DNA from: Rhizobiaceae bacterium
GTDB lineage: Bacteria; Pseudomonadota; Alphaproteobacteria; Rhizobiales; Rhizobiaceae
Length of the DNA: 64,000 nt
Reading direction: 5' to 3'
Assembly (NCBI GenBank): GCA_023953835.1
Contig: JAMLJB010000001.1
Coordinates: forward strand, 2,577,501 to 2,641,500
Shown piece by piece: positions 39,490 through 47,720 of the stretch. Both the position numbers and the translations under genes were made by a program. How positions within the stretch are numbered: position 1 is the first letter of the stretch; each line of letters starts with the position of its first letter. The notes beneath the pieces are model-generated. The model was not told where the DNA came from. It ran no database searches and worked only from the letters and a program-made list of their open reading frames with translations.

Positions 39490-40686
39490 TCAGCGTTCGG
39501 CGAGTGCCGCTTCGCCGCGGCGTTCGCGGATGAGATTGACGAAGCGGCGGAAGAGATAGTGTGAATCCTGCGGGCCGGGGGAGGCTTCCGGGTGATGCTG
39601 CACGGAAAACACCGGCTTGCCGGTGACCGACAATCCGCAATTCGACCCGTCGAACAGCGAAATGTGAGTCTCTTCAACGCCTTCGGGCAGGGACTTCGAA
39701 TCCACCGCGAAGCCGTGATTCATGGACACGATCTCCACCTTGCCGGTGGTGTGGTCCTTGACGGGGTGGTTTGCCCCGTGATGGCCCTGATGCATTTTCT
39801 CGGTCTTGCCGCCGAGCGCCAGCGCCAGCATCTGGTGCCCGAGACAGATGCCGAAGATGGGCAGATCCGTCTTGAGCAGATCCTGGATGACCGGCACGGC
39901 ATATTCGCCCGTCGCGGCGGGGTCGCCGGGACCGTTCGACAGGAACACGCCATCGGGCTGCATGGCGAGAATGTCGTCGGCGGACGTGTTCGCCGAAACG
40001 ACCGTGACCTTCGCCCCGAGACCGGAGAGCAGGCGCAGGATGTTGCGCTTCACGCCGTAGTCCACCGCCACGACATGCATGGTGGGCGCATCCTGCTCGC
40101 CATAGCCCTTGTTCCATTCCCACGGCGTCTGGTTCCAGCCTAACGACTGGCCGGAGGTGACTTCTTTGGCAAGGTCGAGCCCGACGAGCCCCGACCACGC
40201 GGCGGCCCGCCGGCGCAAATCCGCGACGTCGAACACGCCGTCGGGCGAATAGGCGATCGCCGCGTTGGGCGCGCCGTTGCGCCGGATTGCGGCGGTCAGC
40301 GCGCGGGTGTCGATGCCGCTGATGGCGATGATGCCGCGCTTCTTCAACCATTGGTCGAAATGCGCATGGGAGCGGTAGTTCGAGGGATCGGTGATCGACG
40401 CCTTGAACACCGCGCCCACCGCACCGGCGCGGGCAGCGGGGTTGAGGTCTTCGATGTCTTCATCGTTCGCGCCGACATTTCCGATGTGCGGAAAGGTGAA
40501 GGTGACGATCTGGCCCGCATAGGAAGGGTCCGTCAGTATTTCCTGATAGCCGGTCAGGGCGGTGTTGAAGCAGACTTCCGCGACGGTGCTGCCCGTGGCG
40601 CCGAGGCCGCGCCCCTCGATCACGGTGCCGTCCGCAAGGACCAGAAGCGCTGTCGGCTTGTCGATTGTCCAGGGCGCAGTCGCCAT
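39490..40686 (-). CDS. carA: Carbamoyl-phosphate synthase small subunit
   Basis: This is a 398-residue protein. The N-terminal carA domain starts ATAPWTIDKPTALLVLADGTVIEGRG, and the C-terminal class I glutamine amidotransferase domain has the nucleophile in IFGICLGHQML and the His/Glu pair in VQHHPEASPGP. It hydrolyses glutamine and channels ammonia to CarB. Start choice between ATG 40686 and 40695 is uncertain; the former matches rhizobial N termini. Unlike in enteric bacteria, it is separated from carB (stop of carB at 32400). Confidence 0.96.
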   Translation of the reverse strand: MATAPWTIDKPTALLVLADGTVIEGRGLGATGSTVAEVCFNTALTGYQEILTDPSYAGQIVTFTFPHIGNVGANDEDIEDLNPAARAGAVGAVFKASITDPSNYRSHAHFDQWLKKRGIIAISGIDTRALTAAIRRNGAPNAAIAYSPDGVFDVADLRRRAAAWSGLVGLDLAKEVTSGQSLGWNQTPWEWNKGYGEQDAPTMHVVAVDYGVKRNILRLLSGLGAKVTVVSANTSADDILAMQPDGVFLSNGPGDPAATGEYAVPVIQDLLKTDLPIFGICLGHQMLALALGGKTEKMHQGHHGANHPVKDHTTGKVEIVSMNHGFAVDSKSLPEGVEETHISLFDGSNCGLSVTGKPVFSVQHHPEASPGPQDSHYLFRRFVNLIRERRGEAALAER

Positions 40687-40969
40687 CGTCGTCATTCCCG
40701 TTCGGGCGCGGGCCGTCACTTGCAAGAGAGGGCCGGAAGCGCCATATCACGCAGCGAAACGCGCGCGGTGCCAATTTGGCCCGCCGCAAGACGCTGCTCA
40801 TATCCCGTAAGCTGCGGAAAATAGGTCAATGGCGGGTGCCGGTCAATGCCGGACCTGTCGTTTCCCGGATTATTTTCATCAATGAAAACAACTGCTTGTG
40901 AAAGCGTTGCGGATTGCGTTGGATGGGTCGGGCAGCTATGGTTGGAAAAAGTTGACAGGAGTAATGACC

Positions 40970-41419
40970 ATGCGCGACCAGATCGCAGAAGCGCTCAAGG
41001 CCGCCCTCAAGACGCAGGACAAGCGGCGGATCGGCACGTTGCGCCTTATCCAGGCGGCAATTCAGGATCGTGACATCGCGCATCGCGGCACGGGCAAGGA
41101 CCCGGTGAGCGATGAGGAAATCCTGCAGATCCTGAGCAAGATGGTGAAGCAGCGCGAGGAGTCGGCGAAAGCCTTCGAGCAGGGCGGCCGCGCGGAGCTT
41201 GCCGCGCAGGAGCGCGACGAAATCGAGATCATCAAGGACTTCCTGCCACGGCAGCTTGGAGAAGACGCCGTGCACCAGGCCTGCCGTGAGGTGATCAGCG
41301 AGATCGGCGCGGACGGCCTGCGCGACATGGGCAAGTGCATGGCGGTCCTGAAGGAGAAGTATCCGGGCCAGATGGATTTCGGCAAGGCCAGCGGCCTTGT
41401 GAAAGACATGCTGAAATAG
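40970..41419 (+). CDS. yqeY: GatB/YqeY domain protein
   Basis: This is a 149-residue, all-helical YqeY-type protein. Motifs MRDQIAEALKAALKTQDKRRIGTLRLIQAAI, DEEILQILSKMVKQREESAKAFEQGGR and DFLPRQLGE are typical. It resembles the tRNA-binding tail domain of GatB and may assist amidotransferase function or tRNA handling. ACAGGAG precedes ATG 40970. Adjacent to carA and upstream of dnaG/rpoD, as in related genomes. Confidence 0.92.
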   Translation: MRDQIAEALKAALKTQDKRRIGTLRLIQAAIQDRDIAHRGTGKDPVSDEEILQILSKMVKQREESAKAFEQGGRAELAAQERDEIEIIKDFLPRQLGEDAVHQACREVISEIGADGLRDMGKCMAVLKEKYPGQMDFGKASGLVKDMLK

Positions 41420-41489
41420 GCAGGTCACGGCTCGCGCGCGGAGGCGCGCGGGCCGGGCCGAAATTGAATTTCGGAGGCCGCCGGTATAT

Positions 41490-41720
41490 ATGATGGGCGC
41501 TATGGCCGAGGTTCGAACCGACATCATTCCCGCCGCGTTTCCCGAGTTGCGAAAGCTCGTGTGGAATCGCGATCCGGCGCAGCCGCTCGCGGCTGAAGAG
41601 GCGTTTGCGCTGTATGATCGCAACTGGCGTTTTGTCGATCAGCAAGCGCTCACGGAGCGCGAGACGATTCTCATCAAGGACCTGGGTCATCAATTCGGGC
41701 ATGGCTTCGGATTGATCTGA
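41490..41720 (+). CDS. Small protein upstream of AbiEii-like gene (putative antitoxin)
   Basis: This is a 76-residue acidic protein with motif FPELRKLVWNRDPAQPLAAEEAFALYDRNWRFVDQQALTERE. It has no wHTH or AbiEi motif. It stands 69 bp upstream of an AbiEii-type nucleotidyltransferase gene on the same strand. The pairing of a small partner with a nucleotidyltransferase suggests a type IV-like toxin–antitoxin unit. Family is not recognised. Start could also be ATG 41502. Confidence 0.65.
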   Translation: MMGAMAEVRTDIIPAAFPELRKLVWNRDPAQPLAAEEAFALYDRNWRFVDQQALTERETILIKDLGHQFGHGFGLI

Positions 41721-41789
41721 TCGGATTTCCGTTCCTTTTCGAATATGCTCTTGTCGCGATGAACAAGCTGGCAAAATCGGGACAAGTCG

Positions 41790-42494
41790 ATGCCGTTTCG
41801 CAGAGCTGAGCATCAGATCATCGCGGACCTGCTTCAGGGAATGAACGGGCCGTTTCTCGATGAAGGCAAGTGCTTCTTCGGAGGCGGCACGGCAATCGTG
41901 CTGCTGTTCGGCGAATACCGACGTTCGCTCGATGTCGATTTCCTTTGTTCGAGTACGGAAGGTTTTCGCACCGTCCGCGACGCCGTGACCGGACACAGGG
42001 CACGCGCGCTCTTTCCGGCACAGGCGCAGTTCGCGCGCGAGCCGAGACTGGACCAGTATGGCATTCGGCTTTTCGTTATCTACCGCGACCTGTCGATCAA
42101 GTTCGAGATCGTCAAGGAAGCGCGGATTTCGCTGGAAGGGCGGTTCGACCCGTCATTGGGCGTGCCGGTGCTGAGCTTGCAGGACATGTTTGCCGAAAAA
42201 CTACTGGCGAATGCCGACCGCTGCCAGGACCGCAGCGTGGGCTATCGGGACGCGCTCGACCTTGGAAGGCTGGTCGAGGCGCACGGCGAAATACCGTCCG
42301 AATCCCTTGAAAAGGCGACCCGTGCCTATGGCGCGGACATAGAACGCAAATTGCATTGGGTATTGCACAGGCTGAAGGATGAATCCGAGCTTCGGGATGC
42401 GGCGGCGAAGCTCGATATGAATGCCGGGGATGCAGTCCGGGCGATTCAGCATTTGCGCATCGCCTGTGGTCGCATCTGGCCATCCGTGTTCTAG
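41790..42494 (+). CDS. AbiEii-like nucleotidyltransferase (putative toxin)
   Basis: This is a 234-residue protein. The nucleotidyltransferase signature is FGGGTAIVLLFGEYRRSLDVDFL (GG...R...DxD, about residues 30-53), followed by KFEIVKEARI and SLQDMFAEKLLANADRCQDRSVGYRDALDLGRL, the usual second conserved block of DUF1814/AbiEii proteins. AbiEii-type enzymes transfer nucleotides to tRNA ends. Position after a 76-residue gene suggests a toxin–antitoxin or abortive-infection module. GC content is like the surroundings. Confidence 0.82.
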   Translation: MPFRRAEHQIIADLLQGMNGPFLDEGKCFFGGGTAIVLLFGEYRRSLDVDFLCSSTEGFRTVRDAVTGHRARALFPAQAQFAREPRLDQYGIRLFVIYRDLSIKFEIVKEARISLEGRFDPSLGVPVLSLQDMFAEKLLANADRCQDRSVGYRDALDLGRLVEAHGEIPSESLEKATRAYGADIERKLHWVLHRLKDESELRDAAAKLDMNAGDAVRAIQHLRIACGRIWPSVF

Positions 42495-42504
42495 GCGAGG
42501 CGGT

Positions 42505-44166
42505 TCAACCCGCTTTCAGGCGCGAGCCGCCCAGCATGCCAAGCTCTTCCAGCACAGGATAGGCCATCGAGGCCAGCAGCGAATTGATCTGCTTGAGGTC
42601 GCGGATCGTGTCGAGATGGATGGTGCTAGTCTCGACGCTCTTCGACGTGCCTTCGCGCAGCCGGTTGAAATGGCTGGCGTTGGCCTGCTTCTCAAGGTCG
42701 CGCAGCCGGTCCTTCTCAAGCACGAGCTGGCGCGCGGATTCCGCATCGCGCGACACGAGGATGTTGAAGGCAAGTCGCGCATTGGCGAGCACGGCGGCGT
42801 AGAAATCGCGCAATTCCTTCCAGCCCTGCTCGGTGAATTCCAGTCTGTGCTCGGCCTTCTTGCGCACATGCACCAGCATGTTGCGCACGATGATGTCGCC
42901 GACCTGCTCAAGCTTGACGCAGGCGCCGAGCAGTTCCTCGCAGCGCAGCGTCTCGTCCTGGGAAAGGTCGCGGGTGGTGAGCTTGGCGAGATAGAGCTTG
43001 ATCGCCTGATGCTTGCGGTCCACGCGGTCGTCCAGCGCAGCCAGCGACTTCATCTTCTCCTCGTCAGGGTGTTCGTAAAGCTCGAAAATCCGCTGCAACA
43101 TGATCTCGACCAGTTCGCACAGCCGCACGACCTCGCGCGTGGCGTTTCCGAGCGCCTGCATGGGCGAATCGAGCGCACCCTCGTTCAGCACATTGAGTTC
43201 GATCACGGCGGGGTCGTCGGCTTCCGGCTTGACTCCCGCGGTGGCGATGCGCTCCGCGATGCGATAGACCCCCGCCGCCACGATCATGCCCACGGTTGCG
43301 AGCGCGACATTGAACGCGATGTGCCAGTTGAGCATCGCGGCTGTCGGCGTTGCGCCCAGCCGTTCGAATGGCGGGGCGAAAAGGATAATGGCGATGAGTG
43401 CGATGATCGCGCCCGCGCCGCGCATGATCAGATTGCCAATCGGCACGATGCGCGAGCGGGGCGGCGAGGCGCGCGACAGCATCACGGCGATGACCGCGCC
43501 GCCGATATTGGCCCCCAGCACCAGCACCACGCCAAGGTCGAGTGGAATGAGCTGGCGTTGTGCGAGCGCGGCGAACAGCAGGATCGCGGCCACGCTGGAG
43601 TGGAACAGCCATGTCATGATGGCCGCGACGATGAAGGCGGTGATCGGGTCGCCGGCCAGATATTGCACGATGATCGGAAGGAGCGCGCTGTCGCGCAGCG
43701 GCTCGGACGCCTCGCCGATGAGGCGCAGCGACAGGATCAGCAGGCCGATGCCGATCAGGATGCGCCCGATCTGGAGAAGGTCGCGCCGTTCGGTGGTCAT
43801 GAACAGGACGGTTCCCGTCACGAGACAGAGCGGCGACAGGAAGCTGAGATTGAAACTCAGCAGCTTGGCGATCAGGGCCGAGCCGATATCCGCGCCGAGC
43901 GCGGCAAGCAGGCCCGACGTGCCGCCGACAATTCCGGAGCCGACGAACGCTCCGACGATCAGCGCGACGGCGGTGGCGCTTTGCAGGCAGATGGCGAGCA
44001 GGCCGCCGGCGCCCACGGCCAGAAGCGGGTTCTTGAGAATGCCGCGCAGGCGATGGCGCAGCAGGTCCCCATAGGCGCGCTCGACGCCCGTGCGCACCAT
44101 CCGCGTGGCGAAAAGCAACAGCGCAACAGCCCCCGCCAGATGAATGAGCACAACGGAACCGCTCAA
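42505..44166 (-). CDS. Na/Pi cotransporter family protein with PhoU-like tail
   Basis: This 553-residue protein has an N-terminal transporter unit with two inverted Na_Pi_cotrans repeats (about residues 10-300; QSATAVALIVGAFVGSG and VALALGANIGG-like motifs). The C-terminal helical half (about 340-545) resembles PhoU. Architecture is typical of bacterial NptA/YjbB-like phosphate exporters/importers. Phosphate specificity is assumed from the family. Confidence 0.88.
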   Translation of the reverse strand: MSGSVVLIHLAGAVALLLFATRMVRTGVERAYGDLLRHRLRGILKNPLLAVGAGGLLAICLQSATAVALIVGAFVGSGIVGGTSGLLAALGADIGSALIAKLLSFNLSFLSPLCLVTGTVLFMTTERRDLLQIGRILIGIGLLILSLRLIGEASEPLRDSALLPIIVQYLAGDPITAFIVAAIMTWLFHSSVAAILLFAALAQRQLIPLDLGVVLVLGANIGGAVIAVMLSRASPPRSRIVPIGNLIMRGAGAIIALIAIILFAPPFERLGATPTAAMLNWHIAFNVALATVGMIVAAGVYRIAERIATAGVKPEADDPAVIELNVLNEGALDSPMQALGNATREVVRLCELVEIMLQRIFELYEHPDEEKMKSLAALDDRVDRKHQAIKLYLAKLTTRDLSQDETLRCEELLGACVKLEQVGDIIVRNMLVHVRKKAEHRLEFTEQGWKELRDFYAAVLANARLAFNILVSRDAESARQLVLEKDRLRDLEKQANASHFNRLREGTSKSVETSTIHLDTIRDLKQINSLLASMAYPVLEELGMLGGSRLKAG

Positions 44167-44373
44167 GCTTTCCTCCTGTCGGCGGACAGGGAGCCCGGCG
44201 ATTGTGTCGGAATTGTCTCTCTATTTGCTCGGTAAAGAATCATGATCCGCCAATTGATAGCATATTAGCCGGATAATCTTCCAATCCGGTTAAAGATGCA
44301 AAGGCTGGAGCAAAAAGGCGTAGAGGCCAAGCCGTCGATCGACTTTATCTGCGCAAGCTAACATTGCGAAATC

Positions 44374-44389
44374 ATTACATAAATGTAAT
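44374..44389 (+). promoter_or_regulatory. 7-2-7 palindrome upstream of rcnB-like gene
   Basis: ATTACAT-AA-ATGTAAT is a near-perfect 16-bp operator-like palindrome 69 bp before the ATG of the exported protein gene. No consensus regulator recognised. The whole 291-bp intergenic region between the divergent genes is AT-rich here and likely contains both promoters. Confidence 0.4.
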
Positions 44390-44457
44390 TCTCCGTTCAG
44401 TTTCGGTTCATTCGGGGGCGGCTAGCTTTCTCGTGTCAACAACGAGGAAACCTCTCC

Positions 44458-44841
44458 ATGAAACGCTTCGTTCTCTCTGCTTTGGCCGCAACCATGCTCG
44501 CCCTTCCGGCGGTGTCAGCGCAGGCTGCTCCCGTCAATTCGCAGCCGATTGTGGTTGCGGATATGAAACACGGCCCCGTCGTCAAGAGAAAGGTGGAACG
44601 CGAAGTGGTTCGCAAGGACCGATTTGGCCGCGAGATCGTGGTCAAGCGCACCACCACCACGACGCGCTGGGTGCGCGGTCACCGGGTGCCGTACTGGCAG
44701 CGGCAGAATGTGGTGCGCGACTATCGCTACCACGGGCTGCGTCGTCCGGGACCGGGCCAGCAGTGGGTGAAGGTCAACAATGACTATCTGCTGATCGCCG
44801 CCGCTTCCGGTGTCATCGCAGGCGTCATCGCTGCGAATTGA
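44458..44841 (+). CDS. RcnB-family periplasmic protein
   Basis: This is a 127-residue protein with signal peptide ending SAQA (about residue 22). The mature part has a Lys/Arg-rich segment and the RcnB signature YHGLRRPGPGQQWVKVNNDYLLIAAASGVIAGVI at the C terminus. RcnB of E. coli helps nickel/cobalt homeostasis in the periplasm. The family resemblance is clear, but metal specificity is unproven. Confidence 0.82.
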   Translation: MKRFVLSALAATMLALPAVSAQAAPVNSQPIVVADMKHGPVVKRKVEREVVRKDRFGREIVVKRTTTTTRWVRGHRVPYWQRQNVVRDYRYHGLRRPGPGQQWVKVNNDYLLIAAASGVIAGVIAAN

Positions 44842-44853
44842 GTGGCGCCCGTA

Positions 44854-45007
44854 CCCCTCATCCGCCTGCCGGCACCTTCTCCCACAAGGGGAGAAGGACG
44901 GAATTCCCGGCGTCGCGTTCGTTCTGCAGCGTCGGATGGTTGAAGCCAGCGTGAATGACAGTTCCTTCTCCCCTTGTGGGAGAAGGTGCCGGCAGGCGGA
45001 TGAGGGG
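44854..45007. repeat. RIME-like composite palindromic repeat, full copy 2
   Basis: Arms at 44854-44897 and 44964-45007 surround a core with GTTCTGCAGCGTCGG and GTGAATGACAGTT, recognisably the same as the core of copy 1. It lies between the rcnB-like gene and dnaG, in the dnaG leader. Confidence 0.9.
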
Positions 45008-45083
45008 TTTGGTTTACCCGATTCCTGTCGATTGCGTTGCTTCCGACGTGGCGCGACGGTGGCCGAGGGTCTAAGTATGGGCC

Positions 45084-47012
45084 ATGCGCTTTTCGCCTGC
45101 CTTCCTCGATGAGATTCGCGACCGGGTGCCGATTTCGTCGGTCATCGGGTCGCGCGTCACGTGGGACCGGCGCAAGACGAACGCCTCGCGCGGCGACTGG
45201 TGGGCGTGCTGCCCCTTCCATGGCGAAAAGTCGCCGAGCTTCCACTGCGAGGACAAGAAGGGCCGCTACCACTGCTTCGGCTGCGGCGTGACCGGCGACC
45301 ATTTCAAATTCCTGACCGAACTGGACGGCATGAGCTTTCCCGAAGCCGTCGAGAAGATCGCCGACATGGCGGGCGTGCCCATGCCGGTGCGCGATGCTCA
45401 GGAAGAGCGCCGCGAACGGGAGCGTGCGAGCCTGCACGATGTCATGGAACTCGCGACCGGCTTTTTCGAGGAGCGGCTGCAATCGGCGGACGGCGCGCGC
45501 GCCCGCGCCTATCTGCGCGAACGCGGGCTGACTCCCGCCACGCAAAAGGCGTTCCGGCTGGGATTTGCGCCCGACAGCCGCAATGCGCTCAAGGAATATC
45601 TGGCCTCGAAGGGCGTTGGCAAGGATCAGGTCGAGGCGTGCGGGCTGGTGCGCCATGGCGAGGACATTCCCGTTTCCTACGACTATTTCCGCGACCGCAT
45701 CATGTTTCCGATCCCGGATTCGCGGGGCCGCATCATTGCGTTCGGCGGGCGGGCCATGGCGGCGGATGCGCTGGCCAAATATATGAACTCGCCGGAGACC
45801 GAACTCTTCCACAAGGGCAATGTGCTCTACAATTATGTGCGGGCGCGAAAATCGCTTCAAAAGGGCGGCTCGGTTATTCAGGTCGAGGGCTATATGGACG
45901 TGATCGCGCTGGCGCAGGCGGGCTTTGAGAACGCCGTCGCGCCGCTCGGGACGGCGCTGACCGAGAACCAGCTTGAGCTTTTGTGGCGCATGTCGCCGGA
46001 GCCGGTGCTGTGCTTCGACGGCGACAAGGCCGGGCTGAAGGCGGCGTGGCGCGCCGCCGATCTGGCCTTGCCCGCCATCCAGCCGGGGCGGTCCGTGCGC
46101 TTCGCCCTCATGCCGGAGGGGCAGGACCCCGACGATCTCGTCAGGGCCGAGGGCGCGGACGGATTCCGCAAGGTGCTGGAAGAGGCGCGACCGCTGGCGG
46201 ACCTGTTGTGGATGCGCGAGACCGCAGGCGGGGTTTTCGACACGCCGGAGCGCCGGGCGGAGCTTGAAAAGACGCTGCGGGAACTGACCGGACGGATTCG
46301 CGACGAGAGCGTGCGCTTCCACTACCAGCAGGAAATGCGTGATCGTGTGCAGGCGTTTTTCGGTTCGCGGCGGGATGACCGGCGCGGCGGTCAGCAGGGC
46401 AACCGGCGCGGCGCGGGAGGCTGGCAGGGCCGGGGCGGCTTTACGCAGGCGGGCCGCACGGCAGTCAGTGAAAGCCTTGCGCGGACTGCAATGGTGAAAC
46501 GTTCCGGAGGCGTGATGCCGTTGCGAGAGGCCGTCATGGTTGTCACGCTCGTCAACCATCCGCTGCTGGCCGAGGAGTTTTTCGACGAGGTTGGCGCGCT
46601 CGACCTGTCGCACAAGGAATTGCGCCAGCTTCTGCTGGTGCTGATTGATGTTCTCGCGCATCAGGCGGCGCATGACCGAAGCACCGTTCTGGCCGCCGTC
46701 GAGGCGGCCGGGCTGGTGCCGTCGTGGGAGCGCGCGCTGGAGCATGTTCGCCGTGCGGGACACTGGCCTGCACTGGAGACGGCGGCACTTGACGATGCGC
46801 GCGAGGCTTTCATGCAGGCGCTGCAATTGCACCGGGGCGCGCGGACCCTGCATACAGAGTTGAAGGCGGCGGAAGTGGCGCTCGCAAATGAACCGACAGA
46901 AGAGAACTACCGCCATCTCGTCGAGGTGCAGGCGCAGTTCCGCAATCTGCAGGCCGCAGAGGCGCTGATTGAAGGGTTTGGGGTGCTGTCGGGCCGGGTC
47001 GATCGAGGGTGA
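45084..47012 (+). CDS. dnaG: DNA primase
   Basis: This is a 642-residue protein with N-terminal CHC2 zinc finger (CCPFHGEKSPSF...CFGCG). The catalytic TOPRIM core carries VEGYMDVIALAQAGF and CFDGDKAGLKAAWRAA. A C-terminal helicase-binding domain follows (about 480-640). It makes primers for replication and partners with DnaB. A RIME-like repeat lies in its leader. It stands 1.1 kb upstream of rpoD, an interrupted version of the dnaG–rpoD arrangement. Confidence 0.96.
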   Translation: MRFSPAFLDEIRDRVPISSVIGSRVTWDRRKTNASRGDWWACCPFHGEKSPSFHCEDKKGRYHCFGCGVTGDHFKFLTELDGMSFPEAVEKIADMAGVPMPVRDAQEERRERERASLHDVMELATGFFEERLQSADGARARAYLRERGLTPATQKAFRLGFAPDSRNALKEYLASKGVGKDQVEACGLVRHGEDIPVSYDYFRDRIMFPIPDSRGRIIAFGGRAMAADALAKYMNSPETELFHKGNVLYNYVRARKSLQKGGSVIQVEGYMDVIALAQAGFENAVAPLGTALTENQLELLWRMSPEPVLCFDGDKAGLKAAWRAADLALPAIQPGRSVRFALMPEGQDPDDLVRAEGADGFRKVLEEARPLADLLWMRETAGGVFDTPERRAELEKTLRELTGRIRDESVRFHYQQEMRDRVQAFFGSRRDDRRGGQQGNRRGAGGWQGRGGFTQAGRTAVSESLARTAMVKRSGGVMPLREAVMVVTLVNHPLLAEEFFDEVGALDLSHKELRQLLLVLIDVLAHQAAHDRSTVLAAVEAAGLVPSWERALEHVRRAGHWPALETAALDDAREAFMQALQLHRGARTLHTELKAAEVALANEPTEENYRHLVEVQAQFRNLQAAEALIEGFGVLSGRVDRG

Positions 47013-47048
47013 GGACAGCGCCAACGACAAAGCGCGATCCCCCCTTTT

Positions 47049-47317
47049 ATTTTAGCATATGATAGAATATGGTCGAGTTGGGTCCGGTTGCTTGGCCGGA
47101 CCTTGGGATCTAGAAACCCCATCCAGCGCGGTCGATGTCGGCCGTAACGGCATCTCCACGAGCCTTAGGGCCGGGGAGGCCTCGGCGCATGTCCAGAGCT
47201 TCGGCTTAAAGGTCGAGGCAGCCGTCGCTGTGCGGCTTTCTAGCTCCCCGGTCACCAGAGGGGCGTGTTTGGGGCAAGGGGAAGCCCCTCGGTGACCATC
47301 CAGGCGCGGGGGCACGG
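47049..47317 (+). ncRNA. Structured 269-nt leader, copy B (upstream of small ORF)
   Basis: The element starts ATTTTAGCATATGAT (TATGAT as -10 candidate). Stems include GGTCCGG/CCGGACC, GCCG-TAA-CGGC, GCCGGGGAG/CTCCCCGGT enclosing CCTCGGC/GTCGAGG, an apical AGAGC-TTCG-GCTT hairpin, AGCCG/CGGCT, and GGTCACC-A-GAGGGGC/GCCCCTC-GGTGACC. Compared with copy A the fold is conserved while many stem bases change in pairs, e.g. CCACGGC/GCCGTGG here becomes CCTCGGC/GTCGAGG. No known family recognised. Confidence 0.7.
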
Positions 47318-47539
47318 ATGGACAGCTATCATTTCTGGAAAGACTTTTTTGATGCCTATCGGTCGTCGTCCGACGCCATCAAGGCGCTCTGGATAGTCGT
47401 GCCACCCTGCACTTTGATTGCCCTGACTTGGATCGTCGTGAACGCGCCACTGTTTCGCCGCTCCCGTCTTGTCGATATAGCGCGGCCCCTCATCCCGCTG
47501 CCGCGACCTTCTCCCCGCTCGCGGGGAGAAGGAGGATGA
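47318..47539 (+). CDS. Small MDSY-FW-DFF membrane protein, copy B
   Basis: This 73-residue frame begins MDSYHFWKDFFDAYRSS, with a hydrophobic helix around residues 20-42 (IKALWIVVPPCTLIALTWIVV). It matches copy A until about residue 45, after which the sequence runs into a RIME-like arm (LIPLPRPSPRS), so the original end may be lost. GGGGG lies 6 bp before the ATG. Function unknown; linked to the structured leader in both copies. Confidence 0.6.
   Translation: MDSYHFWKDFFDAYRSSSDAIKALWIVVPPCTLIALTWIVVNAPLFRRSRLVDIARPLIPLPRPSPRSRGEGG
47486..47534. repeat. Degenerate RIME-like arm
   Basis: CCCCTCATCCCGCTGCCGCGAC then CCTTCTCCCC-GCTCGC-GGGGAGAAGG; a diverged single arm overlapping the end of small ORF copy B. 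Confidence 0.8.
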
Positions 47540-47570
47540 TCGCCAACGCAGACCGTGCCGCGCCGCAATA

Positions 47571-47720
47571 CCCCTCATCCGGCTGCCGCCACCTTCTCCC
47601 ACAAGGGGAGAAGGGCATGTCATCCGTGCCGGTTTCAATCGCCAGCGTTGCAGAAAGTGTGAGACATTGTTGCCATCGTCCTTCTCCCCTTGTGGGAGAA
47701 GGTGCCGGCAGGCGGATGAG
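47571..47720. repeat. RIME-like composite palindromic repeat, full copy 3 (inverted)
   Basis: Arms at 47571-47613 and 47679-47720. The core TTGCAGAAAGTGTGAGACATTG is the reverse complement of the copy-1 core, so this unit is in opposite orientation. Lies between small ORF copy B and rpoD. Confidence 0.88.

Noticed and set aside
42421..44235. 604-codon plus-strand frame across the Na/Pi transporter gene
   Set aside because: Shadow of the transporter gene; repetitive charged composition and no family resemblance.
44784..47030. 748-codon minus-strand frame across dnaG
   Set aside because: Antisense shadow of dnaG; composition is low-complexity and it has no motif or ribosome-binding site.
36517..47720. 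Insertion sequence remnants
   Set aside because: The repeats carry no transposase frame and no target duplications are visible; they are short palindromic elements of RIME/REP type.
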